Shown: piece after piece, positions 19,399 to 28,176 of the stretch
Layout of the letters: each line of letters starts with the position of its first letter
Numbering within the stretch: position 1 is the first letter of the stretch
Assembly (NCBI GenBank): GCA_002354735.1
Contig: DEMD01000001.1
Span: 62,001-126,000 of the forward strand
Direction: 5' to 3'
Length of the DNA: 64,000 nt
Source of the DNA: Gammaproteobacteria bacterium UBA2679
Lineage (GTDB): Bacteria > Pseudomonadota > Gammaproteobacteria > Pseudomonadales > Oleiphilaceae
Notes under the pieces: generated by a model
What the model saw: the letters and a program-made list of their open reading frames with translations, nothing else
What the model was told of the DNA's origin: nothing
The model's database searches: none
Translations under genes and position numbers: made by a program

Positions 19399-21669
19399 AT
19401 GTCTGCCACGCCCGCCGCACTGAGGCATTCGCTGCTTGTTCTGGGGCTTCTGCTGGTCACAGCCTGCAGCACAGCACCGTCACCATCGGCACAAGCTCCA
19501 GTGCAGCCAGCAGTACCTGGCTCGGCCGAAGGCAATGCTGAAATCTCTGCAGCACAGGCCCTCATCGCGGAATCCTCCAGCTACGCAGGTGACGATCGAG
19601 CCGCTTGGCTGATCGACCAGATCGACGAACTGATCGAGGCCAGGGACTTCATTGCATCCGAAACGGTCATAGCCTGGCTTCGTGAACGTCGCCTTCCGGA
19701 TAGTCAGATAGCCCGCCTCGCTCTGTATGAAAGCCGCCTGGAGCTGCTGCAGGACCGTCCCGAGGCCGCACTGCAGGCTCTGGAAGACGCTGGCCGCCAA
19801 CGTGGCCTGGGGGCCTTCGACCAAACCGAACAGTCCTTGCGCCAGCAGGCCGTCATTCAGTACATCCATGCTGCCACACGCAGCGATCAGCTGCTGAAGG
19901 GTTTCTATGTGCGCACTGTGTACGAGGGCCTGTTCACTGACGAAGCCTACGAGGCAAACCGTCGGGCTATCTGGACCACGGTCACGTCGCTCGATACTGC
20001 GGTACTCGAGAATATCGTCAACGCTGAAGCAGTTGCTGACTTGCCCGGCGTAGGCGAAGCGCAGTTCCTTGTGGAAACACCCGCAACCCAGCTGGCGGAG
20101 CTGAAAGGGTGGGCAGATCTTACTTTGCGACTGAGGAGCCGCGGCACGCTTGCTGAGTACCGGGAATTCTGGCAAGACTGGAAACGGGACTGGCCGCGAC
20201 ATTCGGCGGCTCAGCAGCCGCCTGTGGCTGTTCAGCAGCTTTCTCGTCCTGATACCCGGTATCCGGCAAAGGTTGCGATTCTGCTGCCCGGCAGTGGGCC
20301 ACTCAAACCAGCTGCAGATACGCTTAAAGCAGGTTTTCTCGCCGCCTACTTCCAACGCTTTGGTCGTGATGAACGCCTTACTTCTACGCTGGGGAAGATT
20401 CACCCGTCCCAGCAGAACAGTATCTGGAGCACCGCAGATGCCGCGCCTGAGCTCGTGTTTTTCAACACGGCGTCGATCGATAATTATACCGATCTCTTCA
20501 TGGCCCTACAGGACAATGGCTTTGAACAGGTCGTGGGGCCACTGGATAAAAATGCAGTCGCAGAGATGGCCAGCCTACCTCAGCTGGCGCCACCCGCACT
20601 TGCGATGAACTACCTCGAAGATGAAGAGATGCAGACACCGCCAGGGCTGTTTCAGTTCGGCTTGTCAATGGACGATGAGATCGAGCAGGTGCTCTCACGA
20701 CTTGGTGATCCGGCCTACGCGGATCAGCTGGCCCGGGCAAACATGCGTCAGGCACTCAAGGAAGAAGCCGCGGCGAATGCCGCCATGGTTACTGCTCAAG
20801 CCCTGGATGGAGGCGATGCTGCAGCAGCCCTCGACACTGAAGTAGCGCTGGATGAGCAGGATCTTGATGTCGCAGGTGAATCATCACAGCCGCCTTCGCA
20901 ATCAGGAGATGCTATCGCACGTGCAGACGGCGGCGTGGACCCTGGATCACCCATGCCCTCATTGCCTCGACGCCATAAGATCGCTGTCATCTATGAGGAC
21001 GCTCCCTGGGCAACCAAGCTGGTAGAGCATGCACGCGAGCAGGCCAAACGCTATGATATTGAAATAGCGCATGACATCATCATCGACAGACCAGCAGATC
21101 TCTCCTCCCAAATCGCTGATATGCTACTCATTAGGGAAAGCAACAGCCGCCGCGCGCGCCTACAGAGCGTGGTTGGCAAGCTCGAGTTCGAGCCCAGGCG
21201 CCGCAAGGATCTGGACGGCGTCATGGTCATTGCGACGCCATATTGGCTGCGCCAGATTAAACCGCTGATGGCCTTCCACTACGCAAGGACTTTGCCAGTA
21301 GTCGCTGTCTCCATGGCCTTCGATGGCAAGCAGGATGACCTTCGAAACAGCGACTTGAACGGCCTTCTGTTTACCGCACTGCCGTGGGTTGTAGACCCTG
21401 AGATTCAGGGCTCCGAGCTGAAGCAGCTCTCGACATCACTCGTCAGCAATCCGGCCTACAGCAACCTGTTCGCGATGGGTGCAGATAGCTTCAGCCTTAT
21501 CGATAAGCTCGAACTTTTGACGGTTTTTTCCTCTGCGTATGTCGAAGGCTATACCGGAGACTTATCGCTGCTCGCGGATGGACGAGTGCGACGCACCCTG
21601 CCATGGGGCCTTTTCGAGAAAGGACAGGCTCAGCTTATGCCTAAAACTGCAACCGGACATTTGGAGTAA
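19399..21669 (+). CDS. lpoA: Penicillin-binding protein activator LpoA (lipoprotein)
   Basis: LpoA is an outer-membrane lipoprotein that activates PBP1A from outside the murein layer. The signal peptide with lipobox LVTAC is just after the ATG at 19399; an in-frame ATG at 19324 would put 25 unlikely residues before it. An N-terminal TPR-like helical domain is followed by a periplasmic-binding-protein-like domain starting at VAILLPGSGPLKPAADTLKAG. A Gly/Ala/Asp-rich, probably disordered insert (roughly residues 465-535, with EQDLDVAGESSQPPSQSGD) splits the C-terminal domain, making the protein about 756 residues, longer than Pseudomonas relatives. Followed by yraN and diaA in the same direction. 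Confidence 0.9.
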   Translation: MSATPAALRHSLLVLGLLLVTACSTAPSPSAQAPVQPAVPGSAEGNAEISAAQALIAESSSYAGDDRAAWLIDQIDELIEARDFIASETVIAWLRERRLPDSQIARLALYESRLELLQDRPEAALQALEDAGRQRGLGAFDQTEQSLRQQAVIQYIHAATRSDQLLKGFYVRTVYEGLFTDEAYEANRRAIWTTVTSLDTAVLENIVNAEAVADLPGVGEAQFLVETPATQLAELKGWADLTLRLRSRGTLAEYREFWQDWKRDWPRHSAAQQPPVAVQQLSRPDTRYPAKVAILLPGSGPLKPAADTLKAGFLAAYFQRFGRDERLTSTLGKIHPSQQNSIWSTADAAPELVFFNTASIDNYTDLFMALQDNGFEQVVGPLDKNAVAEMASLPQLAPPALAMNYLEDEEMQTPPGLFQFGLSMDDEIEQVLSRLGDPAYADQLARANMRQALKEEAAANAAMVTAQALDGGDAAAALDTEVALDEQDLDVAGESSQPPSQSGDAIARADGGVDPGSPMPSLPRRHKIAVIYEDAPWATKLVEHAREQAKRYDIEIAHDIIIDRPADLSSQIADMLLIRESNSRRARLQSVVGKLEFEPRRRKDLDGVMVIATPYWLRQIKPLMAFHYARTLPVVAVSMAFDGKQDDLRNSDLNGLLFTALPWVVDPEIQGSELKQLSTSLVSNPAYSNLFAMGADSFSLIDKLELLTVFSSAYVEGYTGDLSLLADGRVRRTLPWGLFEKGQAQLMPKTATGHLE

Positions 21670-21784
21670 GCATTTTCGGTGGTCTCACTTTATAATCGCC
21701 CCAGACGGGTTCTAGATCGTTTGCACTGCGGTCGGCTCAACACTCATGCAGGCTGGCTGTCTCCACGGACAAGGAGGTCCTGAA

Positions 21785-22138
21785 ATGGCTCATAATGCAG
21801 AAATAGGAACAAGCTACGAGCGGATGGCTGCAGACCATCTCAGACGGAGCGGTCTTCAGATCATCGAACATAATTTTCGCTCGCGCTCGGGCGAAATCGA
21901 TCTGATCTGTATCGACCAGACCACGATTGTGTTCGTCGAAGTAAAAATGCGCAGCTCTGATAGCTTCGGTGGGCCGGCAGCGGCCGTGACAGGCGCGAAG
22001 CAGGCGAAAATCAAGCGTTGTGCCAGCTTCTACCTCACCATGAAGAATCTGCATCGCTGTAATTGTCGCTTCGACGTGGTCGCTATCCTCGATGCTGGCG
22101 AGAATCCCCGAATCGAATGGATCCAGAATGCATTCTGA
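21785..22138 (+). CDS. yraN: YraN family (UPF0102) nuclease-fold protein
   Basis: A small protein of 117 residues with the endonuclease-like (Holliday-junction-resolvase-related) fold of UPF0102; its cellular role is not established. The family pattern is clear: G-YE--A---L---G--I---NFRSRSGEIDLI, then TIVFVEVKMR with the probable metal-binding D and E-K residues. The ATG at 21785 has a perfect AAGGAGG ribosome site. The gene lies between lpoA and diaA, the conserved gammaproteobacterial arrangement. Confidence 0.92.
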   Translation: MAHNAEIGTSYERMAADHLRRSGLQIIEHNFRSRSGEIDLICIDQTTIVFVEVKMRSSDSFGGPAAAVTGAKQAKIKRCASFYLTMKNLHRCNCRFDVVAILDAGENPRIEWIQNAF

Positions 22139-22796
22139 GAACGACCCAGCAAATCATTCTGCGCGCAGCTTGCTCGCGGGCAGCATTCAGGCCTTGCTGG
22201 ATGCTGCTGAAACTTTGCCGCAGCAGATCACCCAGGCCGGCGACCTTCTGGTCGGTAGCCTCTTGGCCGAAGGGCGTATCATCACCTGCGGCGTTCATCA
22301 TGCAGCCCGATCAGCTGATTACCTGGCTGAACTGCTCCTGTACGGCTTTGACAAGCCACAGCCTAGCCTTCCCGCCTTATCCCTTCAGTCGGAAACGCGC
22401 TTTCTAGCGTCGAACCAGGCGAGCGTAGTGAACGAAACTGAGCAATCCGCCAGCGATAAGGAGAACGATTTTGGAGCACGCCTGGTCGAGGCCCAGGCAG
22501 ACGTCTTCGCAAGACAGATTCGTGCTTTCGGCCATGCGCACGATACGCTGGTTATTTTCAGCCAGTCGGTAAGCAGCGAACAGATCAGGCGTGCCATACA
22601 TACAGCTACCGATCAGGGCATGCAGATTATTCTTGTCAGTGACGAGGTCTGGCTAGAGGCAACAGAAGGCCTGTGTCTTGTGAGTTTGAACACGGGCAAG
22701 GCGCATCTCTTTCAGGAGATGCTTAGTCTGATCGTTCACGGCCTGTACGACCGAGTCGAAAGAAGTCTGTTTGGTTCGGGATTGGAAGCCGGCTAG
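22128..22796 (+). CDS. diaA: SIS-domain protein, DiaA/GmhA-like
   Basis: DiaA-type proteins are SIS (sugar isomerase) fold factors; E. coli DiaA binds DnaA and promotes timely replication initiation. The protein is about 222 residues with the SIS core ITCGVHHAARSADYLAELLL and VIFSQSVSSEQIRRAIHTATDQGMQIILVSD. The start MHSENDPAN at 22128 overlaps the yraN stop by 11 bases. Assignment as DiaA is by the lpoA-yraN-diaA neighbourhood, since sequence alone would also fit phosphoheptose isomerase-like proteins. The usual GNGGSA-type motif is altered to CGVHHAA, so isomerase activity is doubtful. Confidence 0.8.
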   Translation: MHSENDPANHSARSLLAGSIQALLDAAETLPQQITQAGDLLVGSLLAEGRIITCGVHHAARSADYLAELLLYGFDKPQPSLPALSLQSETRFLASNQASVVNETEQSASDKENDFGARLVEAQADVFARQIRAFGHAHDTLVIFSQSVSSEQIRRAIHTATDQGMQIILVSDEVWLEATEGLCLVSLNTGKAHLFQEMLSLIVHGLYDRVERSLFGSGLEAG

Positions 22797-22818
22797 TCAC
22801 CAGCCCTCTATCTGAAGA

Positions 22819-23244
22819 CTATTTTACTATTTTCAGAGACGGACGATCTGCGGCCTTCGGCTTTTCTGCGCTGGATTTTGAGGACTTCTTCGCTTTCTTT
22901 GGTCCTTTATCGGGCGCATCATCTGGCGAGCCACCCGGCTCGGACCCAAACACCATGCCCTGCCCGTTTTCCTTCGCATAAACAGCCACGATGGCAACGA
23001 TTGGCACCGATACCAATCTAGGCACACCACCGAAGCGGGCCGTGAATTCAAGCGTTTCATCGTCAATAAGAAGACTACGAACAGCGCCGGGACTGATGTT
23101 CAGCACGATCTGACCGTTACTCACAAAATCACGCGGCACATCGACACCAGGTAACGATGCATCCACGACAATGAATGGCGTGAGATCGTTATCCAGAATC
23201 CACTCATTGAGCGCTCGAAGTAGATAAGGTCTGCTTGGGGTCAT
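22819..23244 (-). CDS. sspB: ClpXP protease specificity-enhancing factor SspB
   Basis: SspB is an adaptor that delivers ssrA-tagged proteins to ClpXP. The 141-residue protein has the folded N-terminal substrate domain (PYLLRALNEWILDNDLTPFI, GQIVLNISPGAVRSL, FTARFGGVPRLVSVP), a Lys/Ser/Pro-rich flexible linker and the C-terminal ClpX-binding tail RPSLKIVK, close to the E. coli tail. It lies 67 bases downstream of sspA on the same strand and ends convergently with diaA. Confidence 0.96.
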   Translation of the reverse strand: MTPSRPYLLRALNEWILDNDLTPFIVVDASLPGVDVPRDFVSNGQIVLNISPGAVRSLLIDDETLEFTARFGGVPRLVSVPIVAIVAVYAKENGQGMVFGSEPGGSPDDAPDKGPKKAKKSSKSSAEKPKAADRPSLKIVK

Positions 23245-23311
23245 GTATCACTCTTGCACTATCAAAACCGGCGGGGAGACACAATATCCTCCCCGTTCAT
23301 TCGTATCGAGA

Positions 23312-23941
23312 CTAGAGCCTCATCTCGCGCTCTACGTCCGAGAGGCTCGCCTTGAAAGAGTCACGCTCAAACAAGCGGGTCATATACTTCTGGATCGGCT
23401 TGGTCTGCTTCTCTGGTAACTCGATGCCGAGTACCGGCAGGCGCCAAAGCACGGGTGCAATACAGCAATCCACCAGCGTAAACTCGTCGCTCATGAAATA
23501 CGGTTTCTCAGCGAAGATTGGCGAAGCCGCGATAAGGCTCTCACGCAGAGCCTTACGTGCCTTCTCAAGCTCGGCAGGCTTACCGCCAGCCAGAATCTTG
23601 TCCACGAACACACACCAGTCGCTCTGAATGCGGAACATGAAGAGGCGACTCTGCGCTCGGGCAACCGGATACACGGGCAACAGTGGCGGATGAGGAAAGC
23701 GCTCATCCAGATATTCCATCATGATAGCCGGATCGTACAGAGACAGTTCGCGGTCCACCATGGTGGGCAGCAAGTTGTAGGGATTCAGCTCGGCAATTTC
23801 GTCGAGCATGTTATCTGGATCGACATCCACTACATCAACCGTGACGCCTTTCTCAGCCAGCACTATCCGAACTCGATGCGAATAGTGATCCTGCGGATCG
23901 GAGAAGAATGTCATTGATGACCGTTTGGTCACGACGCCCAT
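23312..23941 (-). CDS. sspA: Stringent starvation protein A (SspA)
   Basis: SspA is a glutathione S-transferase-fold protein that binds RNA polymerase and affects gene expression in starvation and stationary phase. The 209-residue protein has the thioredoxin-like domain ([61 protein letters not shown]) and a helical C-terminal domain. The residues around the GST active site lack a catalytic cysteine, as in other SspA proteins. It probably forms an operon with sspB and sits downstream of the bc1 operon terminator. Confidence 0.95.
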   Translation of the reverse strand: MGVVTKRSSMTFFSDPQDHYSHRVRIVLAEKGVTVDVVDVDPDNMLDEIAELNPYNLLPTMVDRELSLYDPAIMMEYLDERFPHPPLLPVYPVARAQSRLFMFRIQSDWCVFVDKILAGGKPAELEKARKALRESLIAASPIFAEKPYFMSDEFTLVDCCIAPVLWRLPVLGIELPEKQTKPIQKYMTRLFERDSFKASLSDVEREMRL

Positions 23942-23988
23942 GAGCCTACCTCTAGAATTGAAATAATGCGGATAATGTTAACTGCAGC

Positions 23989-24012
23989 AAAAACGCCCTA
24001 ACTAGTAGGGCG
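23989..24012 (-). terminator. Rho-independent terminator after petABC
   Basis: The minus strand has stem CGCCCTA / TAGGGCG (24006-24012 with 23994-24000) around a 5-base loop, then five T (plus-strand A 23989-23993). It is 50 bases past the cytochrome c1 stop and separates the bc1 operon from sspAB. Confidence 0.8.
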
Positions 24013-24061
24013 ATGCTTTCGGTTGACCGAAAATAATTGGAGACAAAGTATACACGATATC

Positions 24062-24829
24062 CTAGTGAATATCTTTCCAGTACTCTCGGTTGAGCAGATA
24101 CACCGGTATAAACAGGATGACCAGGAAGAGCAGGACCCACGGCGCGATCGCATTGGCTTGCAGCTTCGACGGCTCACCGACATAAACAAGGAAGTTGGTG
24201 AGATCCCGCATTGCACTGTTGAACTCAGCTGGCGTCATCTCACCTTCGAAGACATAGTTTTCACATCCGCCCCCGCCTACGATTTCTCCAGACATCGGAT
24301 CGACTTCGCTCTGAACGCCTGTTGCCGGCTTGCTGGCGCATAGTCCCTGCATCTCCGCGAGCACGTGTGGCATACCCACATCCTTGAAGACGGCATTGTT
24401 AACACCCCATGGCCGCGACTCGTCCTTATAGAAGGTGCGCAGGTAGGTATATAGCCAGTCGCCACCTCGTACTCGAGCGATCAACGACAAATCAGGAGGA
24501 GCCGCTCCGAACCATGTCTGCGCCAGACCCGGCTCCATTGCATTCTCCATCAGAGAACCAATCTTTGCGTCGTCGAACACCAGATTTTCCAGATACAGAT
24601 CGTGTGGTATGCCGATATCATCTGCAACACGCTCATAACGACTGTACTTGAGAGAGTGGCAGGCCATGCAGTAATTGGTATAGAGCTGCACGCCCCGCTG
24701 CAATGATGGCTGGTCATAGATGTCGATATCGACCTTATCCAGAGCAACCTTCTCACTGGCTGCATGAGCGGCCAGTGGCAGCATGACTGCAAACGCAAGA
24801 GCCAGACGACTCATAATTACAGATCTCAT
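24062..24829 (-). CDS. petC: Cytochrome bc1 complex, cytochrome c1 subunit
   Basis: Cytochrome c1 accepts electrons from the Rieske centre and passes them to soluble or membrane cytochrome c. The 255-residue protein has an N-terminal signal (LALAFAVMLPLAAHA), the haem c motif CMACH (in TNYCMACHSLKYSRY), the axial methionine region near FKDVGMPHVLAEM, and a C-terminal anchor (WVLLFLVILFIPVYLL). The ATG at 24829 overlaps the petB stop as ATGA; an ATG at 24814 is possible. Third gene of the bc1 operon. Confidence 0.95.
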   Translation of the reverse strand: MRSVIMSRLALAFAVMLPLAAHAASEKVALDKVDIDIYDQPSLQRGVQLYTNYCMACHSLKYSRYERVADDIGIPHDLYLENLVFDDAKIGSLMENAMEPGLAQTWFGAAPPDLSLIARVRGGDWLYTYLRTFYKDESRPWGVNNAVFKDVGMPHVLAEMQGLCASKPATGVQSEVDPMSGEIVGGGGCENYVFEGEMTPAEFNSAMRDLTNFLVYVGEPSKLQANAIAPWVLLFLVILFIPVYLLNREYWKDIH

Positions 24830-26061
24830 TTGAACACCACCCTCTCTGGTACGGGCTTGGTTTTTTCAAGCTTGGTATAAAACGGCATCAGAAGGAAGAA
24901 GGCGAAGTAAAGCCCGGTGCACACGGGCGCAAGCCAGTATGGCTGCTCGTTTGCAGGCAGTGCCCCACAGACGCCGAGTATGATGAAGCTCACCACGAAT
25001 ATGCCCAGCCAGACCTTGCTCATCCAGCCCTTGTAACGCCAGGACTTAACCGGACTACGATCCAGCCACGGCAGCACGAACAGGATGGCAATGGCACCGC
25101 CCATGACAATGACACCCCAGAGCTTGGCATCAACGCCGAAGAACGGATAGGTAATCGCCCGCAGCATTGCGTAGAAGGGGGTGAAGTACCAGACAGGCGC
25201 GATATGGTCCGGCGTCTTCAGCGCGTTTGCCGGCTCGAAGTTGGGCTTCTCAAGGAAATAGCCGCCGCCTTCAGGGAAGTAGAATACAACCATCAGGAAG
25301 ATAAACAGGAAGATTACAATCGGCACCAGGTCGTGCACCGTGTAGTACGGGTGGAAAGGAATGCCATCCACGGGAATACCATCGGCACCCTTCACTTTCT
25401 TGATATCAACGCCGTCCGGATTGTTCGATCCAACTTCGTGCAGCGCCAGGATGTGCAATACCACCAGGCCAAGAATAACGATAGGCAATGCCACAACGTG
25501 CAGAGCGAAAAAGCGGTTCAGGGTAATACCCGATATCAGGTAGTCGCCGCGTATCCACTGAGTAAGGTCTTCACCGATAACAGGAATTGCACCAAACAGG
25601 GATACAATGACCTGCGCACCCCAGTATGACATCTGTCCCCACGGCAAGAGATACCCGAGGAAGGCTTCTGCCATGAGCACCAGATAGATGATCATGCCAA
25701 AGATCCATATTAGTTCGCGCGGCTTCTGATACGAGCCATATAGCAGCGCCCGGAACATGTGCAGGTAAACAACCACGAAGAAGGCCGTAGCACCGGTAGA
25801 GTGCAGGTAGCGAATAAGCCAGCCGTACTCTACATCGCGCATGATGTATTCAACAGACTTGAAAGCACCTTCGGCCGTGGGTACGTAGCTCATGGTCAGC
25901 CAGATACCGGTCAGCAGCTGGTTAACCAGCACAACCATTGATAGCACGCCGAACATGTACCACACGTTGAAATTCTTCGGCGCGTAGTACTTGCTCATGT
26001 GCTTTTCGAAAGCGTTTACAACCGGGAGTCTTGCGTCTATCCAACCGATCAACTTCTGCAT
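24826..26061 (-). CDS. petB: Cytochrome bc1 complex, cytochrome b subunit
   Basis: Cytochrome b is the quinol-oxidising and quinone-reducing membrane subunit of complex III, carrying two b haems. The 411-residue protein has about eight membrane segments, the haem-ligand helix with RYLHSTGATAFFVVVYLHM, the second with FALHVVALPIVILGLVVLHILALHEVGS, and the Qo-site loop PEWY-like region (here DHIAPVWYF). The Qo-site proline-glutamate motif appears altered to PVWYF, which deserves a check against close homologues. It shares a base with petA and overlaps petC. Confidence 0.95.
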   Translation of the reverse strand: MQKLIGWIDARLPVVNAFEKHMSKYYAPKNFNVWYMFGVLSMVVLVNQLLTGIWLTMSYVPTAEGAFKSVEYIMRDVEYGWLIRYLHSTGATAFFVVVYLHMFRALLYGSYQKPRELIWIFGMIIYLVLMAEAFLGYLLPWGQMSYWGAQVIVSLFGAIPVIGEDLTQWIRGDYLISGITLNRFFALHVVALPIVILGLVVLHILALHEVGSNNPDGVDIKKVKGADGIPVDGIPFHPYYTVHDLVPIVIFLFIFLMVVFYFPEGGGYFLEKPNFEPANALKTPDHIAPVWYFTPFYAMLRAITYPFFGVDAKLWGVIVMGGAIAILFVLPWLDRSPVKSWRYKGWMSKVWLGIFVVSFIILGVCGALPANEQPYWLAPVCTGLYFAFFLLMPFYTKLEKTKPVPERVVFK

Positions 26062-26645
26062 TACGCATTCTCCTCATCTACGCCGACGATCACTGTATTG
26101 TCATCGACATACATATAGGGTGGCACTACCAGGTTCGCAGGCGCAGGCACACCCTTCGTCACGCGACCGGCGAGGTCAAACTTGCTGCCATGACATGGAC
26201 AGTAATACCCACCCCAGCTCTCATTCGGAACGACTTCAGGCAGATACTGGGGCGAGCACCCCAGATGAGTGCAGATGCCAACCACGACCAGCAGCTCTTC
26301 CTTACGCGACCGATGAATGTTCTTTGCGTAGACCGGCTGCTGCTCACGCTCTGAAAGCGGATCGGCGAGATCGTCCTTGTGTTCATCTAGTTCCTTGAGC
26401 ATCTCGGGTGTCCGCTTCAACAGCCACACGGGCTTGCCGCGCCACTCAACAGTAATCTGCTGACCGGGCTCAATCTTGCTGATGTCCACCTTGACGGGTG
26501 CGCCTGCTGCACGGGCCTTGGCACTGGGATTCCATGAAGCGACAAATGGTACTGCCGCTCCAACCATGCCGACACCGCCTACCACTGCAGTTGCACCTAC
26601 CAAAAAGCGGCGACGGCCATTACTGCCTGCGTCGACTTGCGCCAT
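26061..26645 (-). CDS. petA: Ubiquinol-cytochrome c reductase Rieske iron-sulfur subunit
   Basis: The Rieske protein carries the 2Fe-2S cluster that takes the first electron from quinol at the Qo site. The cluster ligands are seen in CTHLGCSPQYL and CPCHGSKFDLAGRV. An N-terminal twin-arginine-like stretch (GRRRFLVGATAVVGGVGMVGAA) serves as Tat signal and membrane anchor. I chose the ATG at 26645 (MAQVDAG), with GGAG upstream, over a GTG at 26660. First gene of the petABC operon. Confidence 0.95.
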   Translation of the reverse strand: MAQVDAGSNGRRRFLVGATAVVGGVGMVGAAVPFVASWNPSAKARAAGAPVKVDISKIEPGQQITVEWRGKPVWLLKRTPEMLKELDEHKDDLADPLSEREQQPVYAKNIHRSRKEELLVVVGICTHLGCSPQYLPEVVPNESWGGYYCPCHGSKFDLAGRVTKGVPAPANLVVPPYMYVDDNTVIVGVDEENA

Positions 26646-26792
26646 ACCTAGATTCTCCACACGTATTACGAATTTTGACTGCAGCTTGGGTCTGCGAATC
26701 TGGCGCCAGAGCGGAAGATACCGCGAAAACCGTGCCTGCGAGCATCGATCCAGGGCCTGTCCGAACTAAACTGCGGGCGTAAAATGGCCTGT

Positions 26793-26822
26793 ATAGTAAA
26801 AGAAAAGTCATCTTACTGACAA
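26793..26822 (-). promoter_or_regulatory. Candidate promoter of petABC
   Basis: On the minus strand TTGTCA (26817-26822) and TACTAT (26793-26798) are separated by 18 bases, about 150 bases upstream of petA. The -10 element matches consensus at four of six positions, so this is a moderate prediction. The rest of the 26646-26904 gap shows no gene. Confidence 0.4.
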
Positions 26823-26904
26823 GCGGAAAGGCATTTATGATTTTGCCTGGCCCGCCAGAAAATCAAACACTTCGAGCAGCTCCAAGCATAACCGAACTCA
26901 AACA

Positions 26905-26938
26905 AAAATGCCGCCGAAGAGACCTTCGGCGGCATTTT
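26905..26938. terminator. Bidirectional Rho-independent terminator after rpsI
   Basis: A perfect 15-bp inverted repeat (26905-26919 with 26924-26938, core GCCGCCGAAG) with loop AGAC, with A runs on one side and T runs on the other. On the minus strand it lies about 100 bases past the rpsI stop and ends the rplM-rpsI transcript; it would also work on the plus strand. Confidence 0.85.
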
Positions 26939-27035
26939 ATTGTCCGTCCACACGAGCGAGGAGGACATCTCACCTCCCTGCCAGAAGCGCCTGAAAATAG
27001 GCGGCCAAGGCAGAAAGGTGTAACAGCAGCCTGAA

Positions 27036-27428
27036 TTAACGCTTGCTGAACTGTGGCTTCTTACGCGCCTTGCGCAGACCAACCTTCTTCCGCTCGACTT
27101 CACGGGCATCACGCGTGACATAGCCTGCCTTACGCAGAGCTGGACGGTTGGTTTCGTCATACTCGATCAGGGCACGGGTGATACCGTGACGAATTGCGCC
27201 AGCCTGGCCTGAAGGGCCACCACCAGCAACAGTCACATAGATATCGAACTTGTCGGTCATTTCAGTGAGCTCGAGAGGCTGACGCACAACCATACGCGCA
27301 GTCTCACGACCAAAGTACGCTTCAAGCGTCTTTGAGTTGACGGTAATTTTACCAGTACCTGCGCGAAGGAACACACGTGCAGTCGAAGTTTTTCTACGGC
27401 CGGTTCCGTAGTTCTGATTGATAGCCAT
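27036..27428 (-). CDS. rpsI: 30S ribosomal protein S9
   Basis: S9 is a small-subunit protein whose C-terminal tail reaches the P-site tRNA. The 130-residue protein has [18 protein letters not shown] at the start, [19 protein letters not shown] in the middle, and the basic tail [16 protein letters not shown] ending in the invariant SKR. It lies 9 bases after rplM, the universal bacterial pair. Confidence 0.98.
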   Translation of the reverse strand: MAINQNYGTGRRKTSTARVFLRAGTGKITVNSKTLEAYFGRETARMVVRQPLELTEMTDKFDIYVTVAGGGPSGQAGAIRHGITRALIEYDETNRPALRKAGYVTRDAREVERKKVGLRKARKKPQFSKR

Positions 27429-27437
27429 GGTGATCCC

Positions 27438-27869
27438 TTATCCGATATTCAGTTCGATTGGCGACTGCGCGCTATGTGGGTGCGCTTCACCAGCATAGAC
27501 TTTCAGCTTGCGCAGCATGTCACGTCCGAGGGGGTTGCGCGGCATCATGCCCTTCACCGCCAGTTCGATTACTCGCTCTGGCTTGTGCTGAATCAGCTTC
27601 TCGAAGGACATCTCTTTCAAGCCACCGGGGTAACCGGTATGGCGATAATACATTTTATCGGTAGTCTTCCGACCGGTTACACGGATTTTTTCAGCATTGA
27701 CTACAACGATGTAGTCGCCAGTATCAACATGTGGCGTGAATTCTGGCTTATGCTTGCCCCGTAAGCGGTGCGCAATTTCGGTACTCAGTCGGCCTAGCGT
27801 CTTCTCGCTAGCGTCGACAACATACCAGTCGCGCTTGACTGTTTCTGGTTTGGCACTGATCGTTTTCAT
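27438..27869 (-). CDS. rplM: 50S ribosomal protein L13
   Basis: L13 is an early-assembly protein of the large ribosomal subunit. The 143-residue protein opens with [20 protein letters not shown] and has the family segments [34 protein letters not shown] and [21 protein letters not shown]. First gene of the rplM-rpsI operon, with a promoter about 200 bases upstream. Confidence 0.98.
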   Translation of the reverse strand: MKTISAKPETVKRDWYVVDASEKTLGRLSTEIAHRLRGKHKPEFTPHVDTGDYIVVVNAEKIRVTGRKTTDKMYYRHTGYPGGLKEMSFEKLIQHKPERVIELAVKGMMPRNPLGRDMLRKLKVYAGEAHPHSAQSPIELNIG

Positions 27870-28070
27870 GACGTGTCACTCGCACTCTGACTGATTATCT
27901 GACTGATTACTCAGTCGCTTATCCAACATTGAGGCCTGCATCCGCTCTGGATATAACGCGACTTGATATGTGGATGTCACGTTGTGCTGCGGACCTGCAG
28001 ACTTATTCCTCTTTCCGGTCGAATCGAGTTCACGGGGCCAAAACCGACCCGACCTGGGCAAGGGCGCAGG

Positions 28071-28100
28071 ATTATACGAATTTGACGCGGCGTTTGCCAG
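28071..28100 (-). promoter_or_regulatory. Promoter of rplM-rpsI
   Basis: A perfect TATAAT (minus strand, 28071-28076) lies 18 bases from CTGGCA (28095-28100). The resulting leader would be about 195 bases and could hold an autoregulatory site, but I see no recognisable L13 leader structure. The gap 27870-28176 otherwise holds no gene. Confidence 0.6.
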
Positions 28101-28176
28101 TTTTTTACCGTGAAAAAACTCAACTAAGGTCACGATGGCGCTGATGCAAGGCCTTTTCACTAACATAAAGCTGGAT

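Noticed and set aside
23989..24012. Inverted repeat after petC considered as a mobile-element end
   Set aside because: The stem is short with a T run on the minus strand and no transposase nearby; a transcription terminator explains it.
26813..27160. Minus-strand open frame overlapping rpsI and the terminator region
   Set aside because: It reads through the terminator hairpin and the 3' part of rpsI in another frame and shows no recognisable domain.
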